Shown: piece by piece, positions 27,144-35,556 of the stretch
Numbering within the stretch: position 1 is the first letter of the stretch
Layout of the letters: the number at the start of each line of letters is the position of its first letter
Origin: Paenibacillus vietnamensis
GTDB lineage: Bacteria; Bacillota; Bacilli; Paenibacillales; Paenibacillaceae
Direction of reading: 5' to 3'
Length of the DNA: 64,000 bases
Assembly: GCF_020169515.1 (NCBI RefSeq)
Contig: NZ_JAHMHW010000007.1
Location: 177,553-241,552, forward strand
Made by a program: the position numbers and the translations under genes
The notes under the pieces: model-generated
Told to the model about the DNA's origin: nothing
The model's database searches: none
The model's input: only the letters and a program-made list of their open reading frames with translations

Positions 27144-27905
27144 CTATTGGTAGTCGGAGGGCGATTTTCCCGTGCTGCGCTTGAAGATCCGGTGAAAATA
27201 AGAGACGTCGTTATAGCCCAAATAATCGGCGATCTCCCCGATCGTCAGCTGGGATTCCGTCAGCATGTAGACCGCCGTTTTGATGCGCTGGTTGTGCACA
27301 TATTCGCTGATCGTCTGATTGGTGACGGTTTTGAACAAGGTTGCCGCATAATTGGGAGTCGTCTTGATCACGTCGCCAAGCTCTTCCTTCGTCACCCTGC
27401 CCCGGTAATGCGTCGAAATATACTGCTTCATGCTCTCCACCCGGCGGTGCTTCTCGGAAGGAATCGCTCCCCGGTCCAGCTCCTGATTAAGCATGATCAA
27501 AGCTTCCGTCAGCAAAGCCTGCGACATCAGCTCGTAGTAAGGCGGCTTCTCGTTCCACCCGCGCAATACCGAACGCAGCCGCTCGAGAACCACCTCGTAG
27601 CAGCCGAGGCGCCGATTGACCGGCTCCGTCAGCCGCAGCACCGGAAGAGCGACCTCCGCATCCGTGCGGCGAAAGTTGACGACATATTTGGTATGGAGAA
27701 CGGTCGGAATGCTTTTGCCGTAATACGGGACGCCGCCGGGAATGAGCAGGAGATCGCCCTTCTCGAGTATGACCTTCTCCTGCTTCACCCAATAGACGCA
27801 TTTTCCGTAGGTGACGAGAGCAAGATGAAAGCTGCTTTCCGCCCCCGTTCCCTCCTCGTACCAATCGGCACCGTTGTCCTGATGCGCATCCGCAATGGTC
27901 AGCAT
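27144..27905 (-). CDS. AraC family transcriptional regulator with cupin sensor
   Basis: A 253-residue regulator. The N-terminal half looks like an AraC-type cupin (VILEKGDLLLIPGGVPYYG, about residues 45-63), the C-terminal half carries two helix-turn-helix units (about 155-250, with ELGDVIKTTPNYAATLFKTV and IADYLGYNDVSYFHRIFKRSTG). It is divergent from the pyruvate kinase gene with 105 bp between, and a pair of 14-bp direct repeats lies in that space. That layout suggests it controls pyk, itself or both in response to a sugar or related ligand. Confidence 0.85.
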   Translation of the reverse strand: MLTIADAHQDNGADWYEEGTGAESSFHLALVTYGKCVYWVKQEKVILEKGDLLLIPGGVPYYGKSIPTVLHTKYVVNFRRTDAEVALPVLRLTEPVNRRLGCYEVVLERLRSVLRGWNEKPPYYELMSQALLTEALIMLNQELDRGAIPSEKHRRVESMKQYISTHYRGRVTKEELGDVIKTTPNYAATLFKTVTNQTISEYVHNQRIKTAVYMLTESQLTIGEIADYLGYNDVSYFHRIFKRSTGKSPSDYQ

Positions 27906-27923
27906 AGTAACCCCCCCTAATCT

Positions 27924-27956
27924 TTGTACTATAGTTCATCCATTGTACTATAGTTC
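27924..27956 (+). promoter_or_regulatory. Direct repeats in the AraC-pyk intergenic region
   Basis: TTGTACTATAGTTC occurs at 27924-27937 and 27943-27956, an exact 14-bp direct repeat with a 19-bp period. It lies just upstream of a candidate pyk promoter (-10 TACAAT at 27981-27986, weak -35), an arrangement like activator half-sites of AraC proteins. Confidence 0.6.
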
Positions 27957-28010
27957 TCATTCTCTTTGGAGCATCCGGGCTACAATAAAAAAAACGAGGA
28001 GGCCAACCAC

Positions 28011-29426
28011 ATGCTCAAAACAAAAATCATTTGCACGATGGGGCCCGCCTGCGACTCCGTTCCTACCCTCAAGGAAATGATCCGGGCCGGCATGACCGTC
28101 GGTAGACTGAATATGGCTCACGGCGAATTGGAAGATCACATCAAACGGATGCAAAATATACGGCAAGCCGCGCGTGAGCTGAACGCTTACGTGCCGATTA
28201 TGATGGACATTAAAGGTCCCGAGGTGCGGATCGGCAAGCTGAAGGAAGCTTCTTGCGAGCTGGTCATCGGCGAGGAGCTCGTGCTGACGACCGACGACGT
28301 GCTGGGCGATGCGACTCGCCTGCCCGTCAACTATGCCGAGCTGCCGCTCGTCGTAAAGCCGGGCGACCGGATTCTGATCGACGACGGTCTCGTGGATCTG
28401 ACGGTTAAAGCGGTAAATGACAGCGACATTGTCTGTGAAATCATCAGCGGCGGCACCTTAAAACCGAGAAAAGGCGTCAACCTGCCGGGCATCAAAACGA
28501 CGCTGCCCGGCGTAACGGAGCGCGACGTCATGCATATTCACTTCGGCCTGGAGCACGGAGTCGAGATTATCGCCGCATCATTCGTGCGGAAAGCGGAGGA
28601 TATTTTGGAAATCCGCCATATTCTCGAGGAAGCCGGAGCCGGTCATGTGCAGATCATCTCCAAAATCGAGAATGAAGAAGGCATGTCCAATCTTGATGCG
28701 ATTATCGAAGCGTCGGACGGCATTATGGTCGCGCGCGGCGATTTGGGCGTAGAGGTGCCGATCGAAGAGGTGCCGATGATGCAGCGCGAAATGATTACCA
28801 AATGCAACCTGGTCGGCAAGCCGGTCATCGTCGCCACCCACATGCTTGAGTCGATGCAGGTTAACCCTCGCCCGACGAGAGCCGAGGTCAGCGACGTAGC
28901 GAACGCCGTGCTGCAGGGTGCTGACGTCGTCATGCTGTCCGGGGAAACGGCTGCCGGCAAATATCCGGTGCAATCCGTGAGGACGATGGCCTCCATCGCG
29001 CAAAAAGCGGAATCGATGATCGACTACAAGGAGCAGTTCGCCAAGAAAAGATCGCAGCACAGCACGAATACAACGGAAGTAATCAGCCAGGGCGTCGTCA
29101 GCTCCTCGCTGGAGCTGAATGCGAAGGCGATCCTTACTTCAACGGAGAGCGGCTTCACCGCGCGTATGGTGTCCAAGTACCGTCCCGAGGCACCGATTAT
29201 CGCCGTAACCCAGCATGACCACGTCATCCCGAAAATTTGCCTTCTTTCCGGCGTATTTCCGGTTAAGGGCGATGCCGTTGCGTCGACGGACGAAATGTTC
29301 GAATCGGCCACCCGCAATGCCGCTGCCACCGGCCTGATCGGCTCCGGCGATACGATCGTCCTGTCGGCGGGCGTGCCGATCGGCCAAGCCGGCGCGACGA
29401 ACCTGATTAAAGTAGCACAGGTCTAG
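28011..29426 (+). CDS. pyk: Pyruvate kinase, atypical isozyme
   Basis: A 471-residue pyruvate kinase (PEP plus ADP to pyruvate plus ATP) without the extra C-terminal phosphohistidine domain of Bacillus-type enzymes. The catalytic lysine is in IISKIENEEG, the metal segment in MVARGDLGVEVP. The usual RLNFSHG reads RLNMAHG (Arg32, Asn34, Ala36, His37) and DTKGPEIR reads DIKGPEVR, so the serine that ligates potassium is lost. VATQML is changed to VATHML. The ATG at 28011 follows GAGGAGG; the longer frame to 27966 is not needed. The AraC regulator upstream suggests an inducible second isozyme. Confidence 0.9.
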   Translation: MLKTKIICTMGPACDSVPTLKEMIRAGMTVGRLNMAHGELEDHIKRMQNIRQAARELNAYVPIMMDIKGPEVRIGKLKEASCELVIGEELVLTTDDVLGDATRLPVNYAELPLVVKPGDRILIDDGLVDLTVKAVNDSDIVCEIISGGTLKPRKGVNLPGIKTTLPGVTERDVMHIHFGLEHGVEIIAASFVRKAEDILEIRHILEEAGAGHVQIISKIENEEGMSNLDAIIEASDGIMVARGDLGVEVPIEEVPMMQREMITKCNLVGKPVIVATHMLESMQVNPRPTRAEVSDVANAVLQGADVVMLSGETAAGKYPVQSVRTMASIAQKAESMIDYKEQFAKKRSQHSTNTTEVISQGVVSSSLELNAKAILTSTESGFTARMVSKYRPEAPIIAVTQHDHVIPKICLLSGVFPVKGDAVASTDEMFESATRNAAATGLIGSGDTIVLSAGVPIGQAGATNLIKVAQV

Positions 29427-29514
29427 CTCCGCGGCTAAATGCATGCTTCTGCGGCGATTGAAGATCCTATGAAGAAAGAAGGATCTTGACCAGCTATCCA
29501 AGGGAGGTGCCACG

Positions 29515-29811
29515 GTGAAAAAAGAACATACCGTGTATTTCAAAGTGATCCGCGGCAGCGAAGCCAAACTGTTGACCGGACTGATCTATTTGGAGGAGAA
29601 TACGGAGCCTACGCTCCGGGACTTCGCGGAATGCCTGAAGCAATGCGGGCACGATGTGCAGGTCGAAGACGAACGCCGATTTATTTTCCGCTCCGGCACG
29701 CCAGGCGACGATTACCTGATCGATGTGCTGGAGGACTATAAACCTGCATCGAAGGATTTTGCGGGGGACAGCCTGGCCAGAAGTTTTGTAAAGAAAACTA
29801 CCTACTTGTAA
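29515..29811 (+). CDS. Small hypothetical protein
   Basis: A 98-residue soluble, acidic protein starting at a GTG with GGGAGGTG upstream (29500-29508). It has a beta-strand-like N-terminus (HTVYFKVIRG), a central helix (LRDFAECLKQCG) and a C-terminus ending in RSFVKKTTYL. I do not recognise a family. It lies 88 bp behind pyk on the same strand and might be co-transcribed, as no terminator is visible between them. Confidence 0.6.
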   Translation: MKKEHTVYFKVIRGSEAKLLTGLIYLEENTEPTLRDFAECLKQCGHDVQVEDERRFIFRSGTPGDDYLIDVLEDYKPASKDFAGDSLARSFVKKTTYL

Positions 29812-30078
29812 GAAGTTTTTCCTGGTTCAGATGAGAAGACGGACGGGGGCGAAAGCGCCTCTGTCCGTCTTTTTCGCGTGCTTGCCGATCCGTGCCCGTA
29901 CAGGAAAAAGACGAATGGTCCTAGTTTATATTAAGACTTTGGAAATATTTTCATCAAATAGGGCATGTGTTACGCTTTATGTACAAGCGTACAAGTTTAC
30001 GCGTTTTACACATCACATCAAACCTGCTCCCAGGTATTTCCCGACAAGAAAGTTGGTAGGCTCTTGCACAACTTGGAT

Positions 30079-30438
30079 ATGGTTATTTTGGTCGTCAGCA
30101 TGCTTATTTCGCTGCCGCTGTTGCTCCTTGCGTTTTTTGTGATCAGGCAGTCGTTCGAAACAAACCGTGAAGTCAAGCGCATCCGGAAGAAAGGTACGCC
30201 TGCCGAAGCGATCGTCAGCTCCATCACGCAAACCAATAACGAGATTAACGGCCACCCCGAAGTATTTATCGGCTTGACGATTCCACGCGGCCAGGACGAG
30301 CCGCACCGTACCATCATCCGAACTTTGATTTATATGGTTAATTATCCCCAGTACCAGCCGGGACGCAAGGTTCGGGTCAGGGTGCTCGAGGTGGACGGCA
30401 AAATCAAAGTCGCTCTGGAAAGCGCGCCAGTTTTTTAA
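30079..30438 (+). CDS. Hypothetical membrane-anchored protein
   Basis: A 119-residue protein with one N-terminal transmembrane segment (MVILVVSMLISLPLLLLAFF, about 1-20) followed by a charged cytosolic domain containing KGTPAEAIVSSITQTNNEIN and a beta-rich end (GRKVRVRVLEVDGKIKVAL). The start is uncertain: no strong ribosome site precedes the ATG at 30079, and TTG codons upstream (30064, 30073) are possible. The open frame continues to 29965, but that part has no coding character. No family is recognised. Confidence 0.55.
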   Translation: MVILVVSMLISLPLLLLAFFVIRQSFETNREVKRIRKKGTPAEAIVSSITQTNNEINGHPEVFIGLTIPRGQDEPHRTIIRTLIYMVNYPQYQPGRKVRVRVLEVDGKIKVALESAPVF

Positions 30439-30501
30439 TGACAAAATGTTAATGATACAAAATATAGGCTGACGCCTTCCTGTGAACGTCAGCCGTTTCG
30501 C

Positions 30502-30589
30502 AAAAAAACTGCCTTCCTTCAACCTGATTCGACGATCAACCCGCGTGATGCGGGCGATCCGTAATCCGGTGCGGACAGGCAGTTTTTTT
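30502..30589. terminator. Bidirectional terminator
   Basis: AAAAAAACTGCC (30502-30513) pairs with GGCAGTTTTTTT (30578-30589), with further inner stems (CCCGC/GCGGG). T-runs on both strands allow termination from both sides. Confidence 0.75.
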
Positions 30590-30619
30590 AGTTGAACCTC
30601 TACTCCTATCGCCGTCTGA

Positions 30620-30815
30620 TGTAAAAAGTGCAGCAGATACCTTACATGACGACGATCTTTCCGCTCTGGAATGCACTTCTGCAGCAGAAGCCCTCTCACG
30701 CTGCTCCATACAGCCGTTTTTGTACTAATCCGCTGCAATAACTGCAGCAGAATAACACACGCCTTCATCATTGCCCCATTCTACTGTACAAAATTGCAGC
30801 GGAGCAGAACACAAG
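30620..30815. repeat. Repeat family D (CTGCAGCAG units)
   Basis: The gap before the MFS gene holds several GCAGCAG/CTGCTGC-type units: about 30628 (GTGCAGCAGATAC), 30668-30685 (GCACTTCTGCAGCAGAAG), 30731-30757 (CCGCTGCAATAACTGCAGC) and 30790-30810. No gene is visible. Confidence 0.55.
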
Positions 30816-30827
30816 CCCCTGCTAAAC

Positions 30828-32252
30828 TTACGATGAGCCAACCGCTTGTGCCTTAGGTTTTCTGAGCAGCAGGATAAGCGGCACGGAGACGACAATGATC
30901 GCGGTGCCCAAGTGAAAAACATCCTGCACGCTCAGCGTCAGCGCCATTGTTTCCGTGACGCCGGAATCATTCAAGTGAACGATCGTCCGCGCGGACAGGA
31001 TCGAGCTGAACAAGCTGATCGACAAGGCGGAGGTCCCCTGCCTGATCCAGTTCATAACCGCTGAAGCATGTCCGGAATTGACGCTCGGCACGGCCGACAT
31101 GGCGGCGTTGGTGACGGGCATGTTGCTGAACCCGATGCCGATATAGCGGATGGCGACCCACATCGTCACGAACAGGACGCCGGTTGCCGTTCCCGCATAG
31201 CTGAGCTCCCACGTCGCAACCGCCATTAGCAGAAGGCCGATCAGGATCAGCTTCGACGGGCCCAGCTTGCCGTATAAACGCCCTGCAAGAATCGAGACGA
31301 GCGCCATCGCAAGCGTTCCGGGCAGCATAACCATGCCGGTTGCAAAGCTGGTAGCCCCTTTAATGTTTTGCATATAGATCGGGACGAGCAGCGCCCCGGC
31401 ATAAAGCGAAACGGTGATCGCGCAGTTCAGGATAAGGCCGTACGTGAATCCCGGTATTTGCAGCACCCTCAAATTCAAAAGCGGATTGCTGACCTTCAGC
31501 GTCCTGATCACGAAGTATGCCAAGATAAGGACGCCCGCAGCAATTAACGCAAGCGTCTGCCATCCGGCCCAGCCCCACTCATGCGCTTCGCTGAACGCAA
31601 CCAGCAGCGAGCTTGTTCCGGCCAGCACCGCTCCGAAGCCGATCCAGTCCAGCGAAATGCCGCGGCTTAGCCGGTAGCTCGGGATGCAGCGCGCAGCGAC
31701 GGCCACCGCCGTTACGCCTACGGGAATATTCATGAGGAAAAGGGCTTTCCAGCCGTACAGCTCCGTCAGCCATCCGCCGATCGTCGGGCCGAGAGCAGGC
31801 GCGAGCATCGCGGACATGCTCCAGAAGCTGACCGCTGCGGCTTGTTTTTCTTTTGCAATCGTCTGATATATAATCGTCATCGTTGTAGGCATAATAATAC
31901 CGCTGCACAGCCCTTGCAAAATACGAAAGGAAATGAGCGATTCTATGCTCCAGGCAAATACGCACAGCAGCGACGTAAGCGTAAAGCCTGTCAAAGCCAT
32001 GACATAAACGCGCTTATAGCTCCATCTGTCGCCCATAAAGCCGATGATCGGCGCGATAACGCCGGTGGCCATCATGAACCCGGACAGCATCCACTGCACC
32101 GTACTCAAGTCCGCCTGAAAATCGTCCATAAAAACAGGCAAAGCCACATTAATGGAGGTCGTGCTGAGCGAAGCCATAAAATTGCCGAAGAACACGGCAA
32201 GCATAATCAGCCGGAAAGCTGAGCCGTCTCGTTGTTGATGCATGGTTTCCAC
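30828..32252 (-). CDS. DHA2 family MFS drug exporter (EmrB/QacA type)
   Basis: A 474-residue efflux permease with about 14 hydrophobic segments, using the proton gradient to expel toxic compounds. Motif A appears as GFMGDRWSYKRVYV (about 74-87) and the antiporter motif C region is around ALGPTIGGWLTE. The GTG at 32252 is supported by AGGAG 7 nt upstream. It follows the merR-type gene by 10 bp, so the two form an operon in which the regulator probably senses the exported substrate. Confidence 0.9.
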   Translation of the reverse strand: METMHQQRDGSAFRLIMLAVFFGNFMASLSTTSINVALPVFMDDFQADLSTVQWMLSGFMMATGVIAPIIGFMGDRWSYKRVYVMALTGFTLTSLLCVFAWSIESLISFRILQGLCSGIIMPTTMTIIYQTIAKEKQAAAVSFWSMSAMLAPALGPTIGGWLTELYGWKALFLMNIPVGVTAVAVAARCIPSYRLSRGISLDWIGFGAVLAGTSSLLVAFSEAHEWGWAGWQTLALIAAGVLILAYFVIRTLKVSNPLLNLRVLQIPGFTYGLILNCAITVSLYAGALLVPIYMQNIKGATSFATGMVMLPGTLAMALVSILAGRLYGKLGPSKLILIGLLLMAVATWELSYAGTATGVLFVTMWVAIRYIGIGFSNMPVTNAAMSAVPSVNSGHASAVMNWIRQGTSALSISLFSSILSARTIVHLNDSGVTETMALTLSVQDVFHLGTAIIVVSVPLILLLRKPKAQAVGSS

Positions 32253-32262
32253 AAGTATGCTC

Positions 32263-32688
32263 CTATTCTTCCAGTTGTTTTAACCCGTTTAATACTCGGG
32301 TCTCATAACCGTTTAATTCTCGTCTGAACTGCTCCATACGGGCAAGCTTGGCTTCGATCATCGCCTGTTCCTTGCGGATAACCGCCAAAATTTCGTTCAG
32401 CTTGTGCTTCCGCTCCTCGCGGTCCTCCAAGGACCGGTACTCCAGCTTCTGCTGATCGAGCAGCTCCTGATAAGACAAATACTGCTGCAGCTCTTGCAGC
32501 GAGAAGCCGAGCACCTCCTTAATAAGCAAAATGCTCTGAATCCGCTCCACATCCTCCTCCGTGTACAGGCGGATGTTTCCCTGCGTGCGCTCCGGGGCGG
32601 CAATCAGACCGATTTCCTCGTAATACCGGATCGTCCTTTTCGTCAAGCCCGTACGTCTCGCTACTTCTTCTATCTTCAACAAATTCAA
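32263..32688 (-). CDS. MerR family transcriptional regulator
   Basis: A 141-residue MerR-type activator/repressor. The N-terminal winged helix reads LKIEEVARRTGLTKRTIRYYEEIGLI, followed by the second part IRLYTEEDVERIQSILLIKEVLGFSLQEL. The rest is a long dimerisation coiled coil rich in Glu, Lys and Arg; there is no metal-binding cysteine set, so it is likely a drug-responsive type. It is the first gene of an operon with the MFS exporter. Confidence 0.9.
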   Translation of the reverse strand: MNLLKIEEVARRTGLTKRTIRYYEEIGLIAAPERTQGNIRLYTEEDVERIQSILLIKEVLGFSLQELQQYLSYQELLDQQKLEYRSLEDREERKHKLNEILAVIRKEQAMIEAKLARMEQFRRELNGYETRVLNGLKQLEE

Positions 32689-32754
32689 AATAACCGCACC
32701 TCCGTCGTTATATTACATAATCCTCATTACAGTTAACGTCAACGTCAACTTCGG

Positions 32755-32828
32755 AATGCGAGCAAAAACGGCTGATGCCCCTGAAGGAGCCGCCGCTCAT
32801 TTCGCTGCGGATGAAAAACACGATTTTC
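32755..32828 (+). repeat. Diverged or partial family A element
   Basis: The segment GCAAAAACGGCTGATGCC followed by GGAGCCGCCGCTCATTTCGC resembles the 5' half of family A, but the 3' hairpin is missing. It lies downstream of the ankyrin gene. Confidence 0.35.
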
Positions 32829-32848
32829 TGAGCCCTGATCCGCCGCCT

Positions 32849-33631
32849 TTATCTTATTTCGCCGGCAAATTTAGCGCCCTGACCGCGCAGCCATTGCACA
32901 AGCTCAAGGGCGGAGCTTCGCTTCGCCGCATCCAATGGAGTTAAGCCGTCCCAAACGGAAATCCAGTTCAATTCGGCGCCGCGTGCGAGCAAATATTCGG
33001 CAGAGCTCCGCTGGCCGCCGTGGCAGGCGCACCACAAGGCTGCAGTGACCTTGTCCGGAGGCTGCGTGCTGCTCGCCCCCCACGGATACCGCTCTGAAAG
33101 GGGAACGCCGGCGAAATAAGCCTCTATGGCATCCATTTTCCCCAGCGCAGCTGCATGCCAAAGCGCAAACCGGGCCCCGCGTTCAACGAGCCTGTGCGCC
33201 GCCCTCCACTGACCGAACGCGACGGCGTCGTCCAGAGGCGTACCGCCGGCAATGACGGCGCCCGGCGCTTCGATGCCGGCTCCGGCATCCAGAAGCGCGT
33301 CCAGCGCCTCGAGGTCATCGCAGCTGGCAGCCCAGTGAAGCGGAGTCTCGGCATGCGGGCCTTCGAACCGGGCATTCACTTCCGCACCGGCTTCGACCAA
33401 TACGGCCACGGCCTCCGCGACATTCGGAAAGTGGCCGGGCCAGTCGGTTGCGACGTGCAGCCAAGACCGGGACGCTCCGCCGCATTCATGGCCCTTAGTC
33501 CGGCTGAGCACTCTGCCCGCAGCCAATTCCCGATTTTCGGATAAAAGCCGCTTCAATAACGGGATATCCCCGCAGCGGATCGCTTGCACCATGGCTGCCG
33601 CAAGCGGTTCGTTTTCATAGATCGTGTGCAT
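32849..33631 (-). CDS. Ankyrin repeat protein
   Basis: A 260-residue cytosolic protein made of ankyrin repeats, a protein-protein interaction fold. Recognisable units include AEAVAVLVEAGAEVNARFEGPHAETPLHWAA split over two repeats, DDLEALDALLDAGAGIEA, and EYLLARGAELN followed by GLTPLDAA. The ATG at 33631 is selected because AGGAG is 8 nt upstream; the longer frame to 34045 is only a shadow of the next gene. It is 56 bp downstream of a small membrane protein gene, but a terminator lies between them. Confidence 0.88.
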   Translation of the reverse strand: MHTIYENEPLAAAMVQAIRCGDIPLLKRLLSENRELAAGRVLSRTKGHECGGASRSWLHVATDWPGHFPNVAEAVAVLVEAGAEVNARFEGPHAETPLHWAASCDDLEALDALLDAGAGIEAPGAVIAGGTPLDDAVAFGQWRAAHRLVERGARFALWHAAALGKMDAIEAYFAGVPLSERYPWGASSTQPPDKVTAALWCACHGGQRSSAEYLLARGAELNWISVWDGLTPLDAAKRSSALELVQWLRGQGAKFAGEIR

Positions 33632-33646
33632 ATCATGCTCTCCTTT

Positions 33647-33675
33647 CAAAAAAAGAGCGCCAACCCGGCGCTCTT
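33647..33675 (-). terminator. Terminator of the small membrane protein gene
   Basis: AAGAGCGCC (33653-33661) pairs with GGCGCTCTT (33667-33675); on the minus strand a run of seven T follows. It separates the membrane protein gene from the ankyrin gene, although read-through is possible. Confidence 0.8.
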
Positions 33676-33687
33676 CCCTATTCCCCC

Positions 33688-34140
33688 TTATTTTTTGGAA
33701 GCACGAACGATAAGCATAATCACCTCGACCACCAGCCCCAGCACAAAGCCCGCCGCTGTCGCTTGAAGGAAAACGAGGAAGCTGATCAAGTCCTCCCAGC
33801 CGGTCATATCGCGGGAATAAACCGCCATCAGAATCAGGCCCGCCGCCAGGCCGATATTCGAAAGCAGCCATAGCCTGCAAGCCCCGAGCCACCCCATAAA
33901 GCTGAACAAAAAAGATAAAATAACCGCGAGCAGCAAAAAACGAAACGCAAGCGTGCCGGTAAACGGCTGACCTAGTACCATAAACCGGATGATCCAAATG
34001 AGAACCGTGACAACAAGCGACGAGACTCCCGCATAGACCCACCATCTGCCGCTTCTAGCGGCTGGAATCCAACGCATCCCATAAGCCCCCTCTCCAATCT
34101 TCTTGACTACTAAACGCATGAAGCGCTTACTTAGTTGCAT
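33688..34140 (-). CDS. Small polytopic membrane protein
   Basis: A 150-residue membrane protein with four hydrophobic segments (about 34-55, 64-85, 88-106, 120-145) and a basic N-terminus. No family is recognised. The ATG at 34140 has only a weak ribosome site; an ATG at 34119 (MRLVVKK) is an alternative. It is divergent from the PAF-acetylhydrolase-like gene. Confidence 0.6.
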   Translation of the reverse strand: MQLSKRFMRLVVKKIGEGAYGMRWIPAARSGRWWVYAGVSSLVVTVLIWIIRFMVLGQPFTGTLAFRFLLLAVILSFLFSFMGWLGACRLWLLSNIGLAAGLILMAVYSRDMTGWEDLISFLVFLQATAAGFVLGLVVEVIMLIVRASKK

Positions 34141-34251
34141 CCCGACTTAAGTCCAGCCCCGATTTGGACTTTTAGCCATATTCCTGTTCTGGAAATTATT
34201 GTACACTTTTCCTGCCAATCAACCTCTATTATAGTCCAAAGGGTGTGTATC

Positions 34252-35508
34252 ATGAAACTCGGAAAACGTGTTATCCGGCTTGCCATTTCCGTTCTTCTCC
34301 TCCTCCTTCTGCTAGCCGTCTCTGCGCTGTATTACTTCCTGCCGACAAAATTGTTCGAGAAGCCGACCGGCCCGTATGAAGTCGGCACCGTTACGCGCTA
34401 CCTCGAGGATTCAACGCGAAGAGAGACGTTCACCGCAGATCCCGGCGACCGCAGAGAGCTGTTCCTGCAAATCTGGTATCCGGCGGCGGACAATGACTTG
34501 CCGCGCGCTAACTACGGCACGTACATGCCTCAGTTGATCCGGCAAATGGCGGAAAGCATGGACCTTCCCTCCTTGCTGCTCCGGCATTTGACCTCCGTCA
34601 AAACGTATTCTTCCTACAACGCGGAGCCGGCCGGGAAGGAGGCGTCCTATCCGGTCCTGCTCTTCTCCCACGGGCTTGGCCTGTACGGCTTTCAAAATAC
34701 GTTCCAAATGGAAGAACTTGCTTCGCACGGCTACATCGTCGTGTCCATTCAGCACCCTTACCAGTCTCTGCTAACCGTCTTTCCCGACGGCCGCGAAATT
34801 GCCGCTTATCCGTTCGAGCTCGCCAGCTTCGGCCAGTTCCATTTCATGAACAAGATTGTAACCGAGGTGATGGTGAAGGACGGGGGCTCCGCACTCGATT
34901 ACTTGGAGCGGATCCGCTTGTCGGAAGGGGACGACAGCTTTGCCGGCCGGGCCGATCTGTCGCGCGTCGGCATGCTCGGGCATTCGATCGGAGGCGCGGC
35001 AGCCGCGCAGGCCCTGCTGCTCGAGCCGAGAATGATGGCGGCGCTCAATTTGGACGGGACACTGACGGGAACCGCCGAAATTCCCGCTGCCGGCTTCTCC
35101 AAGCCGTTTATGCAGCTGGCCGCTCAGCCTTTTGAGGACTCGCAGCTGAAGCCGCTCGAGCCTGACTCCGGATTCGGAGCGCAGCTCGGCGTATCGCAAG
35201 CGGAAATCGACCGGCATGCGGATTTCTTATCTATATTCGGCCTCAATCAAAGCCATGCTTTCGCCGGCGGGGGCTATTACGTATGGCTAAAGGGCGCTTC
35301 CCACTATACGTTTACCGATGTCCCGCTGTATTCCCCGCTGGTTCCGTTCATGCTCAAAGACAAAATCAAGACGAAGCTCGCCCATCGCATCATCAACGAT
35401 TATACGTTAGCTTTTTTTAACCAGGCTTTAAAGTATCAGCCGTCGCCGCTGCTGCAGCCGTCCGAATCGGACACGGTGAAGGTGACGGTCGGCCTGCCGT
35501 CCGAATAG
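34252..35508 (+). CDS. Alpha/beta hydrolase, PAF-acetylhydrolase-like
   Basis: A 418-residue serine hydrolase with an N-terminal membrane anchor or signal (about 8-28). The nucleophile elbow is VGMLGHSIGGAAAA, the acid probably the Asp of ALNLDGTLTG and the base the His of KGASHYTFTD, the order seen in platelet-activating-factor acetylhydrolases. The oxyanion region is LLFSHGLGLYG. The substrate is unknown; short-chain phospholipid or ester is plausible. The ATG at 34252 follows AAAGGG; the longer frame to 34135 is non-coding. Two further exported or membrane genes follow on the same strand. Confidence 0.85.
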   Translation: MKLGKRVIRLAISVLLLLLLLAVSALYYFLPTKLFEKPTGPYEVGTVTRYLEDSTRRETFTADPGDRRELFLQIWYPAADNDLPRANYGTYMPQLIRQMAESMDLPSLLLRHLTSVKTYSSYNAEPAGKEASYPVLLFSHGLGLYGFQNTFQMEELASHGYIVVSIQHPYQSLLTVFPDGREIAAYPFELASFGQFHFMNKIVTEVMVKDGGSALDYLERIRLSEGDDSFAGRADLSRVGMLGHSIGGAAAAQALLLEPRMMAALNLDGTLTGTAEIPAAGFSKPFMQLAAQPFEDSQLKPLEPDSGFGAQLGVSQAEIDRHADFLSIFGLNQSHAFAGGGYYVWLKGASHYTFTDVPLYSPLVPFMLKDKIKTKLAHRIINDYTLAFFNQALKYQPSPLLQPSESDTVKVTVGLPSE

Positions 35509-35556
35509 CATTCAGCAAACCTTCAGACCGCCTTCATATGAGCTTAACCTTCCGGT

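Noticed and set aside
33632..34045. N-terminal extension of the ankyrin protein
   Set aside because: This stretch overlaps the small membrane protein gene in another frame and contains that gene's terminator.
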